The notes beneath the pieces are model-generated. The model was not told the DNA's origin. It searched no databases and saw nothing but the letters and a program-made list of their open reading frames with translations. From assembly GCA_947459215.1 (NCBI GenBank), contig CANHCQ010000001.1, positions 336,248 to 400,247 on the forward strand: 64,000 nucleotides of DNA. Reading direction: 5' to 3'. Within the stretch, counting starts at the first letter, position 1, and each line of letters begins with the position of its first letter. This stretch comes from Phycisphaerales bacterium (GTDB lineage: Bacteria; Planctomycetota; Phycisphaerae; Phycisphaerales; UBA1924). The position numbers were made by a program, and so were the translations under genes. This document shows, one piece after another, positions 37,860 through 45,480 of the stretch.

Positions 37860-38092
37860 TTCATGCCGTGTCAGGAATTGCGCGATCAGGCGATTCTCCC
37901 AGGCTGGGCTTTGGTCGGGATTCAAGCGGCAACCCGGGTCGGCTCGATAAACTGCGCGTCGCCGACGGACATCGTCCGCCGACCGGCAGCGAGAGAGAGC
38001 CGCGAGGAGTTGAGAGAGCTCGCGAGCGACAATTCGTGAGAGACGAGGCACGGGCCGCACGACAGTGCGGCCCGTTGCTTTTGAGAACTAGA
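37860..38092 (+). ncRNA. Possible structured RNA ending in a terminator-like hairpin
   Basis: The stretch is not coding on either strand but is rich in self-complementary segments (CGGAC-ATC-GTCCG, GCTCGCGAGC). It ends with a perfect 9-bp hairpin, GGGCCGCAC-GACA-GTGCGGCCC, at about 38050-38071, followed by GTTGCTTTT. No plus-strand protein gene precedes this hairpin. It matches no RNA family I can recall (not tmRNA, RNase P or SRP RNA). Confidence 0.25.
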
Positions 38093-38174
38093 GCAGTGGG
38101 GGGGGGTGGGTTTGCATCGCGCCCGCAAACGCAGCCCTCACGGCCAACGCCACCAAGCTCTGTCTTGAATCACC

Positions 38175-38266
38175 TGTCTCCCTCCGTGCTCTCCGTGTTC
38201 TTTGTGGTGAACTGCCTTCTCTGCTTCTCTCGGCGTCCTCCGCGCCCTCCGCGGTGAAATGCCTTT
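38175..38266. repeat. Repeat family B, two right arms in tandem (copy 5)
   Basis: Two consecutive right arms (CTCCGTGCTCTCCGTGTTC then GTGGTGAA; CCTCCGCGCCCTCCGCGGTG then AAATGCC) have no clear left arm. They lie just beyond the aroA stop. The rest of 37742-38281 holds only the DnaA box and the possible RNA. Confidence 0.7.
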
Positions 38267-38281
38267 CCCAAGCACCGTGAG

Positions 38282-39817
38282 TCACGCGTTCACATACAAC
38301 CGAGCCAGATCGCGCCAGAACGTGGGATACGTCTTCGCCACGCACTGCGGGTCCTTGATGAACACATTCGGCCGCCGCAGCCCGATCAGGGCCAGGCTCA
38401 TCGCCATGCGGTGATCGTCGTAGGTGTCGAACTCGACCCGCGAGCTTGCCAGCGCCATGTCTCCCGGCGGCGGCGTGATCCCCATCACATCGTGATCACC
38501 CATCACCGGGCAATCAATCTTGACACCGATCTTCGTGAGTTCGTTCCGCATCGCCTCGATGCGGTCGGTCTCCTTCACCCGCAGCGTCCGCAGCCCGCGC
38601 AGGATCGACATCCCCGACGCGAAGCACGCCACGCTCGCGAGTGTCATCGCCGTGTCGGGCATCTTCGACAGGTCCGCCATGATCGGCTCCAGCCGCCCCG
38701 GCCCACCGACGCGGATGAAGTGCGTCCGTGCCTCGGACGTCTCCGATTGCGGTGCCGCCGCGAAGCCCACGCCCTGCCCCACCCCATGCGGCGTGGTGGG
38801 CGTCGCCGGATGTTGCTCGATCACTGCACCCATCCGCGCCAAAAGCGACGGAAAATCAGCATCCCCCTGCAGCGACCGATGCGAAAGCCCTGTCACCCGC
38901 GCCAGTGAGCCCGGGTTGATCGCCGCCGCCGCCCAGAAGTACGTCGCCCCGCTCGCGTCCGGCTCCACGTCGTAGTCAAACGCCTTCAGCCCCACCGCAG
39001 CACCGGCCGTCGGCGGCCCCACCCGGATCACCCGCAAGTCCTCCGACGTCTTCACCATCGCGCCGACCTGCTGCAACAGCCCGATCGTCATCTCGATGTA
39101 CGTCGGGCTCGTGATCTCCCCCGTCAGCCGAATCGTCAGCCCGCCGGCCAGCCACGGCGCCACCATCAGAATCGCCGAGATGAACTGGCTGCTCTGCGTC
39201 GTCGGAATGTCCAGAACACGCCCGGGTCCCTTGCGCTCCGCCAGCGGATGAATCCGCAGCGGCGGATACCCCTCGCGCCCGACGTACTCGATCTTCGCCC
39301 CCAATTGCGCCAGCACCTCGGCCAGCTCCCCGATCGGCCGCTCCCGCATCCGCGCATTGCCGTCGATGACAATCGGCGCCGAACCCCCACCAGATCCAAG
39401 CAGCGCCGCCGCCGCCAGAAACCGCGTCGCCGTCCCCGCGTTGTTCAGATTGACCGTCACCTCGCCCGCAGGCTTCCACGCCCCGCCCACGCCCCGCACC
39501 CGCAGCACCTCATCATCACCATCGCGCTCCAGCGACAGTCCGACCCCAAGTTGCTCCAACGCCGCCCGCATCCGCCGTGCATCATCCGCTTCGAGCAGCG
39601 GCGACCGCAGCGTCGATTCCCCTTCCGCCAACGCCGCCAGCAGCAACGCCCGATTCGTCAGTGATTTCGACCCCGGCGTCCGTAGCGACACATCAAACAA
39701 CCCACGCTTCCCCCGAGGCAGCGGCGGGATCGCCAGCACCGAAGGCAAGTCCTCCAGCGGCCGCAAGAACACCGCGGCGGGGTGGTCCGAAGAAAGTGTG
39801 ACAGCCTCACGCGACAT
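38282..39817 (-). CDS. aroA: 3-phosphoshikimate 1-carboxyvinyltransferase (EPSP synthase)
   Basis: Sixth step of the shikimate pathway: joins shikimate-3-phosphate and PEP. It has the N-terminal SLRTPGSKSLTNRALLLAALAEG, then LNNAGTATRF (PEP/S3P loop), DIPTTQSSQFISAIL, the catalytic LRVKETDRIEAM and the late DTYDDHRMAMS. The length of 511 residues exceeds the usual 430. An N-terminal extension of about 30 residues and a roughly 35-residue insert (HGVGQGVGFAAAPQSE and flanks, about residues 340-370) explain most of it. The ATG at 39817 has GAGG about 10 bases upstream. No other aromatic-pathway gene is adjacent. Confidence 0.95.
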   Translation of the reverse strand: MSREAVTLSSDHPAAVFLRPLEDLPSVLAIPPLPRGKRGLFDVSLRTPGSKSLTNRALLLAALAEGESTLRSPLLEADDARRMRAALEQLGVGLSLERDGDDEVLRVRGVGGAWKPAGEVTVNLNNAGTATRFLAAAALLGSGGGSAPIVIDGNARMRERPIGELAEVLAQLGAKIEYVGREGYPPLRIHPLAERKGPGRVLDIPTTQSSQFISAILMVAPWLAGGLTIRLTGEITSPTYIEMTIGLLQQVGAMVKTSEDLRVIRVGPPTAGAAVGLKAFDYDVEPDASGATYFWAAAAINPGSLARVTGLSHRSLQGDADFPSLLARMGAVIEQHPATPTTPHGVGQGVGFAAAPQSETSEARTHFIRVGGPGRLEPIMADLSKMPDTAMTLASVACFASGMSILRGLRTLRVKETDRIEAMRNELTKIGVKIDCPVMGDHDVMGITPPPGDMALASSRVEFDTYDDHRMAMSLALIGLRRPNVFIKDPQCVAKTYPTFWRDLARLYVNA

Positions 39818-39863
39818 GCAACACGAGCCTCAAGCGGCGCTAAACCACGCCTGGAACCAGTGG

Positions 39864-39946
39864 GACCGGCCTCCGGCCGGTCGACAGCCGCGTACACAGC
39901 ACAACGAGCAACTTCCAGACCCAGGCAGACCGGCCGGAGGCCGGTC
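39864..39946. repeat. Inverted pair of hairpin repeats, family E (copies 1 and 2)
   Basis: GACCGGCC-TCC-GGCCGGTC at 39864-39882 and GACCGGCC-GGA-GGCCGGTC at 39928-39946 are inverted copies facing each other, with CAGTGG/CCACTG flanks, 45 bases apart. A third copy is at 55208-55226. Confidence 0.85.
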
Positions 39947-39971
39947 CCACTGAAAGATTGCGGACACCAGC

Positions 39972-40301
39972 CTACTCCGTCTCCTCCGCCTTCCGGAAGA
40001 TCGCCACCACATCCTCGATCGGAATCACGAACAGCCGGTTGTCACCCTCAAACTCCACCGGGATCGCGTGCTTGGGGTTGAACAGCACGCGGTCGTACTG
40101 CTTGATCGAGTAATCCTCGTCCCGCTCCACTTGCACGCTGATCGCCACCACCCGTCCCGCCAAGGTCGGGATCTCAATCTTGTCCGGCAGGTGAATCCCG
40201 GTCTTGGTCTGCTTCTTGTCCTCATCCTTGCGGATAAGCACACGCTTCCCGACCGGCTCCACGATCTCCAAAGCAGGCTTGCGAACAGGCTTCGAGGTCA
40301 T
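39972..40301 (-). CDS. groES: GroES-like co-chaperonin
   Basis: Cpn10-family lid of the GroEL chaperonin. It has VEPVGKRVLIRKDE, the mobile loop (KKQTKTGIHLPDK), the beta core AGRVVAISVQVER and a closing VIPIEDVVAIF strand. At 109 residues it is somewhat longer than the usual 95-100, with extra residues at both ends. The start at 40301 was chosen because the family begins about 10 residues before VGKRVL. No groEL lies beside it, so it is an orphan copy and may be one of several in the genome. It is divergent from apt. Confidence 0.85.
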   Translation of the reverse strand: MTSKPVRKPALEIVEPVGKRVLIRKDEDKKQTKTGIHLPDKIEIPTLAGRVVAISVQVERDEDYSIKQYDRVLFNPKHAIPVEFEGDNRLFVIPIEDVVAIFRKAEETE

Positions 40302-40432
40302 GCCACAGCGTAGGTATCGCGCCGCCCACGTCGGCTCCAACGCCGCCTGCAAGTCGGCAGTAGTATGTTCCGGTTCCCGCCTTTCCGACCCCTGCTCCCC
40401 TTTCCCCTACTCCCCTGCTCCCCTTCCCCCTC

Positions 40433-40948
40433 ATGCACCTCCACTCCCTCATCCGCGACGTCCCCGACTTCCCCAAGCCCGGCATCCTCTTCAAGGACTT
40501 CACGCCCCTGCTGGCCGATCCCCGGGGTCTCGCCCTCGCCGTCGAGCTCATGGCCAATCCCTACCGCGGCAAGGGCGTCGAACTCGTCGTCGGCGCTGAG
40601 TCCCGCGGCTTCATCTTCGGCACCGCCATCGCCCAGTCCCTCTCCGCCGGCTTTGTCCCCATCCGCAAGCCCGGCAAACTCCCCCGCAGCGTCCACGGCG
40701 TCGACTACGCCCTCGAATACGGCACCGACCGCCTCGAGATCCACTCCGACGCCATCGGCCAAGGCCGCAAGGTCGTCGTCGTCGATGACCTCCTCGCCAC
40801 CGGCGGCACACTCGAAGCCTGCTGCGAACTCGTCAAGAAATGCGGCGCCGAGATCGTCGGCATCGCCGTCCTCATCGAGCTCCCCAAACTCAAAGGCCGC
40901 GACAAGGTCGTGAAGTACGGCGAGGTCCACTCCGTCCTCCAGTACTGA
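40433..40948 (+). CDS. apt: Adenine phosphoribosyltransferase
   Basis: Cytosolic salvage enzyme making AMP from adenine and PRPP. It has the N-terminal IRDVPDFPKPGILFKDFTPLL, the base-binding AESRGFIFG, the flexible PIRKPGKLPR loop and the PRPP motif VVVVDDLLATGGT. At 171 residues it is normal for the family. The upstream leader is an almost pure pyrimidine tract (about 40389-40431), and no Shine-Dalgarno is visible. Confidence 0.97.
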   Translation: MHLHSLIRDVPDFPKPGILFKDFTPLLADPRGLALAVELMANPYRGKGVELVVGAESRGFIFGTAIAQSLSAGFVPIRKPGKLPRSVHGVDYALEYGTDRLEIHSDAIGQGRKVVVVDDLLATGGTLEACCELVKKCGAEIVGIAVLIELPKLKGRDKVVKYGEVHSVLQY

Positions 40949-40968
40949 AGTCCCAACTCGTCGCCGCC

Positions 40969-41137
40969 GCGCCTCCCCGCCCCGCGAAGCGGGGAGGGGT
41001 GGTCGAGCGCAGCGAGACCGGGGAGGGGCAAGGGGCGCCCGGAAGTTCCTTGCTGCGAAACTCGCGGAATCCGCTCACTGAACTTGAGACTTCGCCTGAA
41101 GCCGTCGTCTCTCCGCAAGCGGGGCGAGGAGGCGCGG
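40969..41137. repeat. Composite palindromic repeat, family D (copy 2)
   Basis: The inverted counterpart of 2451-2617. The end next to apt has CGCCTCCCCGC with GCGGGGAGGGG, then GGTCGAGCGCAGCGAGACC. The far end has CTCTCCGCAAGCGGGGCGAG then GAGGCGCGG. Both ends match copy 1 in order and relative orientation; the middle differs. Confidence 0.8.
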
Positions 41138-41228
41138 AACCGCCGCGCGAAGAGAGCCTTCGACAGAAGACAATCAACACAAAGCCCAACGAGAACACGA
41201 AGAGGCACTCTCGCACCAACCCAACTTC

Positions 41229-41315
41229 CGCGTCTCTCTCTGTGCCTCTGTGTCTCTGTGGTAAACCGCCCTTTGTCTTCCTCCGCGATCTCCGCGTCCT
41301 CCGCGGTGAACCGCC
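41229..41315. repeat. Repeat family B, right arms (copy 6)
   Basis: TCTGTGCCTCTGTGTCTCTG then TGGTAAACCGCC, followed by CTCCGCGATCTCCGCGTCC then TCCGCGGTGAA, ending 21 bases before the oppA start. A diverged left arm may lie at 41180-41215. I see no gene in 40949-41336. Confidence 0.7.
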
Positions 41316-41336
41316 TTCTCCTCGTACACTGCCCCC

Positions 41337-43520
41337 GTGTTCCGCCTGCTCGCCGCATTCCTCGTGATCGCCCTCGGCATCGCCGCCACCCTCGCGGTCT
41401 CCACGCCCGCGCCCCGCGCCGATTTCACCATCATCAACGGCGGCGATCCCACCACGCTCGACCCCATCGTCGCTTCCTGGCTCCGTGACATCCGCCTCAT
41501 GCGCTGCCTCCACGAAGGCCTCGTCCGCAGCGATGTCACCAAAGACGACCTCCCCATCGAGCCTGCCCTCGCCGAACGCTGGGAAGTCTCGCCCGACGCG
41601 CTCACGTACACATTCCATCTCCGGGCCGCGACATGGAGCGATGGCACGCCGCTGCGCTCGACTGATTTCGTCTACGCCTGGCTCCGCGGCACGCTCCCCG
41701 ACTCCGCCGCCGACTACACCTCCTTCTTCTTCCACATCGCCGGCGCGAGAGACTTCTTCGACTGGCGCACCGCCGCGCTCGCCGCCTTCGCCAAGCAACC
41801 GCAGACTTCGACCGCTGCCGAACAACTCTGGCAACACACCAAATCTACCTTCCGCGCCATGGTCGCCATCCAGACCCCCGACGAACGCACGCTCGTCGTG
41901 ACCCTCGCGCGTCCCGCGCCTTACTTCCTCGACATCTGCGCTTCCGTCGCGTTCGTGCCCGTCTGCGAGAGCATCGTCTCACGCTATGAGGTCGTCGATC
42001 CCGGCACCGCCCGTGTGAAGTGGGACACCGGCTGGACCCGTGCTGCCCCGTCGATCGGCGCGATGCGGCTCGATTCCTGGCGGTTCAAGCGCGAGATGCG
42101 CCTCGCCAAGAACCCCGCCTATTGGGACGCCGCCAACGTCCGCATCAACTCCATGGCCATTCTGAGCATCGACGATCCGGTTTCCCAGGCCATGGCCTTT
42201 CAGACCGGCGGCGTCGACTGGGTCAGCGATGTCGTCGCACCCTTCCGCGCCGAGATGGTCGCCGCCAAAAACGCCTTCCGCGCCGAGCACGCCGCCGCCG
42301 TGGACGCGCTGCGCGCCAAGGGCCTTGGCCCGGCCGAGATCGATCGCGCCCTGCCCGCCGACCCGCGCAAGAACACCCACATCTTCCCCGCCTTCGGCAC
42401 GTTCTTCTGGAACCTCAACTGCTCGCCAAACCTCCCCGACGGCCGCGTCAACCCGCTCGCCGACGCCCGCGTCCGCCGCGCTCTCGCGCTGGCAATCGAC
42501 AAGCGCGCCGTCGCCGACGGCGTCCGCCGCCTCGGCGAAGCCACCGCCGGCTCGCTCATCCCCCCCGGCTCGATCCGCAACTACACCACGCCCGCCGGCC
42601 TCTCTCGCGATCCCGACGCCGCCCGCCGCCTCCTCGCCGAGGCTGGCTTCCCCAACGGCAGCAACTTCCCGACCATCGAACTACTCATCAACAAAGAACA
42701 GAACACCGACCTCGTCGCGCAAGCGATCGCCAAAGACTGGGAGCGCGAGCTGGGCATTACTACCGCGATCATCGTCCGTGAGACCAAGGTCTTCCGCGAG
42801 CAGGTGAAGAACGCCAACTACATCACCAGCAGCGCGAGCTGGTTCGGCGACTACCCCGACCCGACCACCTTCCTCGAGATCAACCGCACCGACGACGGCA
42901 ACAACGACCGCCGCTACTCATCCAAAGCGTTCGACGCCCTGCTCGCCAAAGCCGAAGTCGAAACCGATCCCGCCGCCCGCGCCGCAATCCTCGCCGACGC
43001 CGAACGCATCCTCGTCGAGCAGGACCTCCCGCTGATCCCGATCTTCCACTACGTGAACCTGAACTTGTTCAACCCCGATCGCCTCGAAGGCATCAGCAGC
43101 AACCGCCGCAGCGAGCAGCAACTCTTCCGCGTCCGCATGCGGACCGAAGACTCCCCCGCTTCCCGGAGGGAAGGGGCAGGGGGAAGGGCGGCCGCACCGA
43201 CGCGGATCGCTCCACAATCATCGAATCTCAGCGTGCCCCCAACAGCGAGCCGGGGCGTCCTCGCCCCGGCGCCGCACGCGCCCAACCCGACAGACGCGCT
43301 GCCCACCGCGATCGCGATCGTCGAGAATCGGAATTCACCACAGAGATCACAGAGAACACAGAGAAAGACAAGAGCGTTGGCTTCTTCTTCCTCTTCCTCT
43401 TCCTACCCCTGTTCCCCTGTATCTCTCCGTGTTCTCCGTGCTCTCCGTGGTAAATCGCCTTCTCTCCGCGTTCTCCGCGCCCTCCGCGGTGAAACGCCTT
43501 CGCCCGAGGCCAAACCATGA
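41337..43520 (+). CDS. Oligopeptide ABC transporter substrate-binding protein with repeat-derived C-terminal tail
   Basis: Periplasmic family-5 (OppA/DppA) binding protein. A signal-anchor start (FRLLAAFLVIALGIAATLAV) leads into the family core: INGGDPTTLDPIVAS, YTFHLRAATWSDGTPLRSTDF, FWNLNCSPN and VRRALALAIDKRAV. The core ends near QQLFRVRMR at about residue 602. The last 125 residues are low-complexity (VLRALRG twice, a run of seven Ser) and are encoded by repeat families C (43250-43269) and B (43333-43500). GTG 41337 is the start. The stop overlaps the oppB ATG (ATGA), so the tail has stayed in frame with coupling to oppB. Confidence 0.93.
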   Translation: MFRLLAAFLVIALGIAATLAVSTPAPRADFTIINGGDPTTLDPIVASWLRDIRLMRCLHEGLVRSDVTKDDLPIEPALAERWEVSPDALTYTFHLRAATWSDGTPLRSTDFVYAWLRGTLPDSAADYTSFFFHIAGARDFFDWRTAALAAFAKQPQTSTAAEQLWQHTKSTFRAMVAIQTPDERTLVVTLARPAPYFLDICASVAFVPVCESIVSRYEVVDPGTARVKWDTGWTRAAPSIGAMRLDSWRFKREMRLAKNPAYWDAANVRINSMAILSIDDPVSQAMAFQTGGVDWVSDVVAPFRAEMVAAKNAFRAEHAAAVDALRAKGLGPAEIDRALPADPRKNTHIFPAFGTFFWNLNCSPNLPDGRVNPLADARVRRALALAIDKRAVADGVRRLGEATAGSLIPPGSIRNYTTPAGLSRDPDAARRLLAEAGFPNGSNFPTIELLINKEQNTDLVAQAIAKDWERELGITTAIIVRETKVFREQVKNANYITSSASWFGDYPDPTTFLEINRTDDGNNDRRYSSKAFDALLAKAEVETDPAARAAILADAERILVEQDLPLIPIFHYVNLNLFNPDRLEGISSNRRSEQQLFRVRMRTEDSPASRREGAGGRAAAPTRIAPQSSNLSVPPTASRGVLAPAPHAPNPTDALPTAIAIVENRNSPQRSQRTQRKTRALASSSSSSSYPCSPVSLRVLRALRGKSPSLRVLRALRGETPSPEAKP
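43250..43269. repeat. Hairpin repeat, family C (copy 3), inside the oppA reading frame
   Basis: CCGGGGCG-TCCT-CGCCCCGG preceded by CAGCGAG, identical in its core to 6030-6049. It encodes part of the OppA tail. Confidence 0.85.
43333..43500. repeat. Imperfect palindromic repeat, family B (copy 7), inside the oppA reading frame
   Basis: Left arm ATTCACCACAGAGATCACAG then AGAACACAGAG, a pyrimidine-rich centre, then two right arms (TCTCCGTGTTCTCCGTGCTC with CGTGGTAAA; CTCCGCGCCCTCCGCGGTG with AAACGCC). It ends 17 bases before the oppB ATG. Confidence 0.85.
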
Positions 43521-44524
43521 TCGGCCTCATCCTCCGCCGCCTGATCCAGCTCCCGTTGATCCTCGCGATCATCTACACGGCCACGCTCATTCTCGCGTGG
43601 AAGGTCCCCGGCAATCCGCTCGAGAACCCCGAGGGCCGCCGCCCCGCGCCCGAGGTTGTCGCTGCGATGAAGGCCCAGTACAACCTCGACAACTTCTGGT
43701 CTTTCTACTTCTCCTACCTCGACAGCGCCACCGGCGTCCGCTATCTCCGCCACGAACTCAGCGGCGAATCCCGCCAACAGCGTGAGCAGGCCATCGCCGC
43801 CGGACGCCTTCCCCCCGAACAGCCCATCTTCGACCTCGGGCCATCCCTCTCGTATCGCGAGCAGCGAGTCAACGAGATCATCGGCTCTGCGCTTCCCGTC
43901 TCCATGGCGCTCGGCGCCCTCGCGATTTTCTTTGCCCTCATTCTCGGCGTGAGCGCCGGCGTCATCGGCGCGATGAAGCCTAACTCCTTCGCCGATGTCG
44001 CGACGCTGTCGCTCTCGATGATCGGCATCAGCCTTCCCAGCTTCGTCATCGGCGCCGCGCTCTTGCTCATCTTCCCCGTCTGGCTCGGCATCGGCCGCAT
44101 CCCCAGCTGGGGCACTCCACTCGACATGATCCTGCCCGCGTTCACGCTCTCGCTCGGTTTCGCCGCCTACATCGCCCGCCTCACCCGCATGTCGATGATC
44201 GAGCAGCTCCAGTCCGACTACATCCGTACCGCCCGCGCCAAGGGCGTCTCCATCCGCGGCGTCGTCCTCCGCCACGCCCTCAAAAACGCCCTGCTCCCCG
44301 TCCTCAGCTACCTCGGCCCCGCCAGCGCGCTCGCCATGACCGGCTCCTTCGTCGTCGAACGCGTCTTCGCAATCCCGGGCCTCGGCCAGCACTTCGTCAA
44401 CGCCGTGCGGAACAAGGACCTCTTCCTCATCATCGGCGTGGTGCTGATCTTCTCGACCTTCCTCGTACTGCTGAACCTCGCGGTCGATGTCCTCTACCGC
44501 GTCGTCGACCCGCGGATCGAATAG
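43517..44524 (+). CDS. Oligopeptide ABC transporter permease, OppB/DppB type
   Basis: Inner-membrane permease pairing with the upstream binding protein. The N-terminal helix start MIGLILRRLIQLPLILAII and the long periplasmic loop are typical of OppB. The EAA loop is present in the cytosolic segment IRTARAKGVSIRGVVLRHALKNALLPVLSYLG, which contacts the ATPase. About six helices are visible in 335 residues, normal length. Its ATG overlaps the oppA stop. OppC, OppD and OppF genes do not follow; the next gene is a sigma factor, so partners must lie elsewhere. Confidence 0.94.
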   Translation: MIGLILRRLIQLPLILAIIYTATLILAWKVPGNPLENPEGRRPAPEVVAAMKAQYNLDNFWSFYFSYLDSATGVRYLRHELSGESRQQREQAIAAGRLPPEQPIFDLGPSLSYREQRVNEIIGSALPVSMALGALAIFFALILGVSAGVIGAMKPNSFADVATLSLSMIGISLPSFVIGAALLLIFPVWLGIGRIPSWGTPLDMILPAFTLSLGFAAYIARLTRMSMIEQLQSDYIRTARAKGVSIRGVVLRHALKNALLPVLSYLGPASALAMTGSFVVERVFAIPGLGQHFVNAVRNKDLFLIIGVVLIFSTFLVLLNLAVDVLYRVVDPRIE

Positions 44525-44536
44525 AGCATCAAGGCA

Positions 44537-44672
44537 GTTCACCACAGAGAGTACGGAGAACACTGAGGAAGAAAAGAACTTCTTCTTGTTCCTCTTCTCC
44601 TGTCTCTCTCCGTGCACTCCGTGATCTCCGTGGTAAATTGCCTCTCCTCCGCGTCCTCCGCGGTGAATGGCC
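44537..44672. repeat. Imperfect palindromic repeat, family B (copy 8)
   Basis: Left arm GTTCACCACAGAGAGTACGG, a pyrimidine centre, then right arms CTCTCCGTGCACTCCGTGATC with CGTGGTAAA, and CCTCCGCGTCCTCCGCGGTG with AATGGCC. It starts 13 bases after the oppB stop and closely resembles copy 7, so the two copies bracket oppB. Confidence 0.85.
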
Positions 44673-44790
44673 TTTCAGACCGTTCCCGGACGCACACCCG
44701 CAATCTCTCCGGCATTTCCCCACCGCCAGCCGAACAAAGAACGAGGTATCCTGACTTTACTCGCCGACGCTGCGGCTCCGGCTTCTCTGC

Positions 44791-45423
44791 ATGTCCACAC
44801 CCGACTCCGGACAACCCCCGCTGCACTTCACCGGCGATCCCGATCCACCGGCGCCGATCAAGTTCCCGGTTCGCAAGCAGGAAGACGGCCGCGGCGATGC
44901 CTTGCTCGTCTCGCTTGCCAGCCGCGGCGACGACGAGGCCTTCATGGCTCTCTACCGCCGCCACAAGAACTTCGTCATGAACGTCGCCCGCCGCTTCACC
45001 CGCGACGAGAGCGAAGCCCTCGACGTCCTGCAGGACACGTTTACCTACCTGCTCAAACGCCTGCCCGACTTGCGTCTCACCGCAAAGCTCTCGACGTTTC
45101 TCTACCCCGCCGTCAAGAACATCGCCCTGACCATCCGCCGCAAGGACCGGGGCGTTGCGCTGACTCCTTCGCACGATCGCGAGCTCGACGCCGCGGCCGA
45201 TTCGCCCTTGTCGGTGGACATCAAGTCCCTGATCTCCAATCTGCCCGAGGGCCAGCAGGAGGTGCTGCTGCTGCGGTTCGTCGATGACCTCTCGCTGCGG
45301 GAGGTCGCCGCGGCGCTGGGGATTCCCGTGGGAACGGTGAAGAGCCGCCTGCACCAGGCGATCGCGACCCTGCGGGAGGACCCCCGAACACGAGCCTTGT
45401 TTGACCTGGAAGAAAGCGGATGA
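44791..45423 (+). CDS. ECF-type RNA polymerase sigma factor
   Basis: Sigma-70 family factor with only regions 2 and 4. Region 2 (about 48-110) has DEAFMALYRRHKNFV and the core-binding DESEALDVLQDTFTYLLKR. Region 4 (about 150-205) has LPEGQQEVLLLRFVDDLSL and the helix-turn-helix REVAAALGIPVGTVKSRL. The first 35 residues are a Pro-rich extension. At 210 residues it is normal for ECF factors. The dockerin-like membrane protein follows 57 bases later and may control it. Codon third positions change within this gene from C-rich to G-rich on the plus strand. Confidence 0.93.
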   Translation: MSTPDSGQPPLHFTGDPDPPAPIKFPVRKQEDGRGDALLVSLASRGDDEAFMALYRRHKNFVMNVARRFTRDESEALDVLQDTFTYLLKRLPDLRLTAKLSTFLYPAVKNIALTIRRKDRGVALTPSHDRELDAAADSPLSVDIKSLISNLPEGQQEVLLLRFVDDLSLREVAAALGIPVGTVKSRLHQAIATLREDPRTRALFDLEESG

Positions 45424-45450
45424 TCGGACCTGAACCTTTTGTGACCCGGC
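45150..45450. other. Point of GC-skew reversal (putative replication-strand switch)
   Basis: By eye, 60-base lines to the left have more C than G on the plus strand (for example 25 C to 11 G at 45061-45120). Lines to the right have more G (18 C to 27 G at 45301-45360, 21 to 28 at 45541-45600). The sign is the same for genes on both strands on each side. The change falls inside the sigma-factor gene. No DnaA-box cluster or AT-rich stretch is visible here. Confidence 0.55.
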
Positions 45451-45480
45451 AGCGCTGAAGGATTGGTGGGGGGTTCACGG

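Noticed and set aside
37742..38281. This gap as oriC
   Set aside because: Only one DnaA box is seen, there is no AT-rich block, and the skew does not change here.
38480..39660. Horizontal-transfer island around aroA
   Set aside because: Composition and codon choice match the neighbours, and there is no integrase, att site or tRNA junction. The tRNA-His gene at 28462 also has no flanking duplication.
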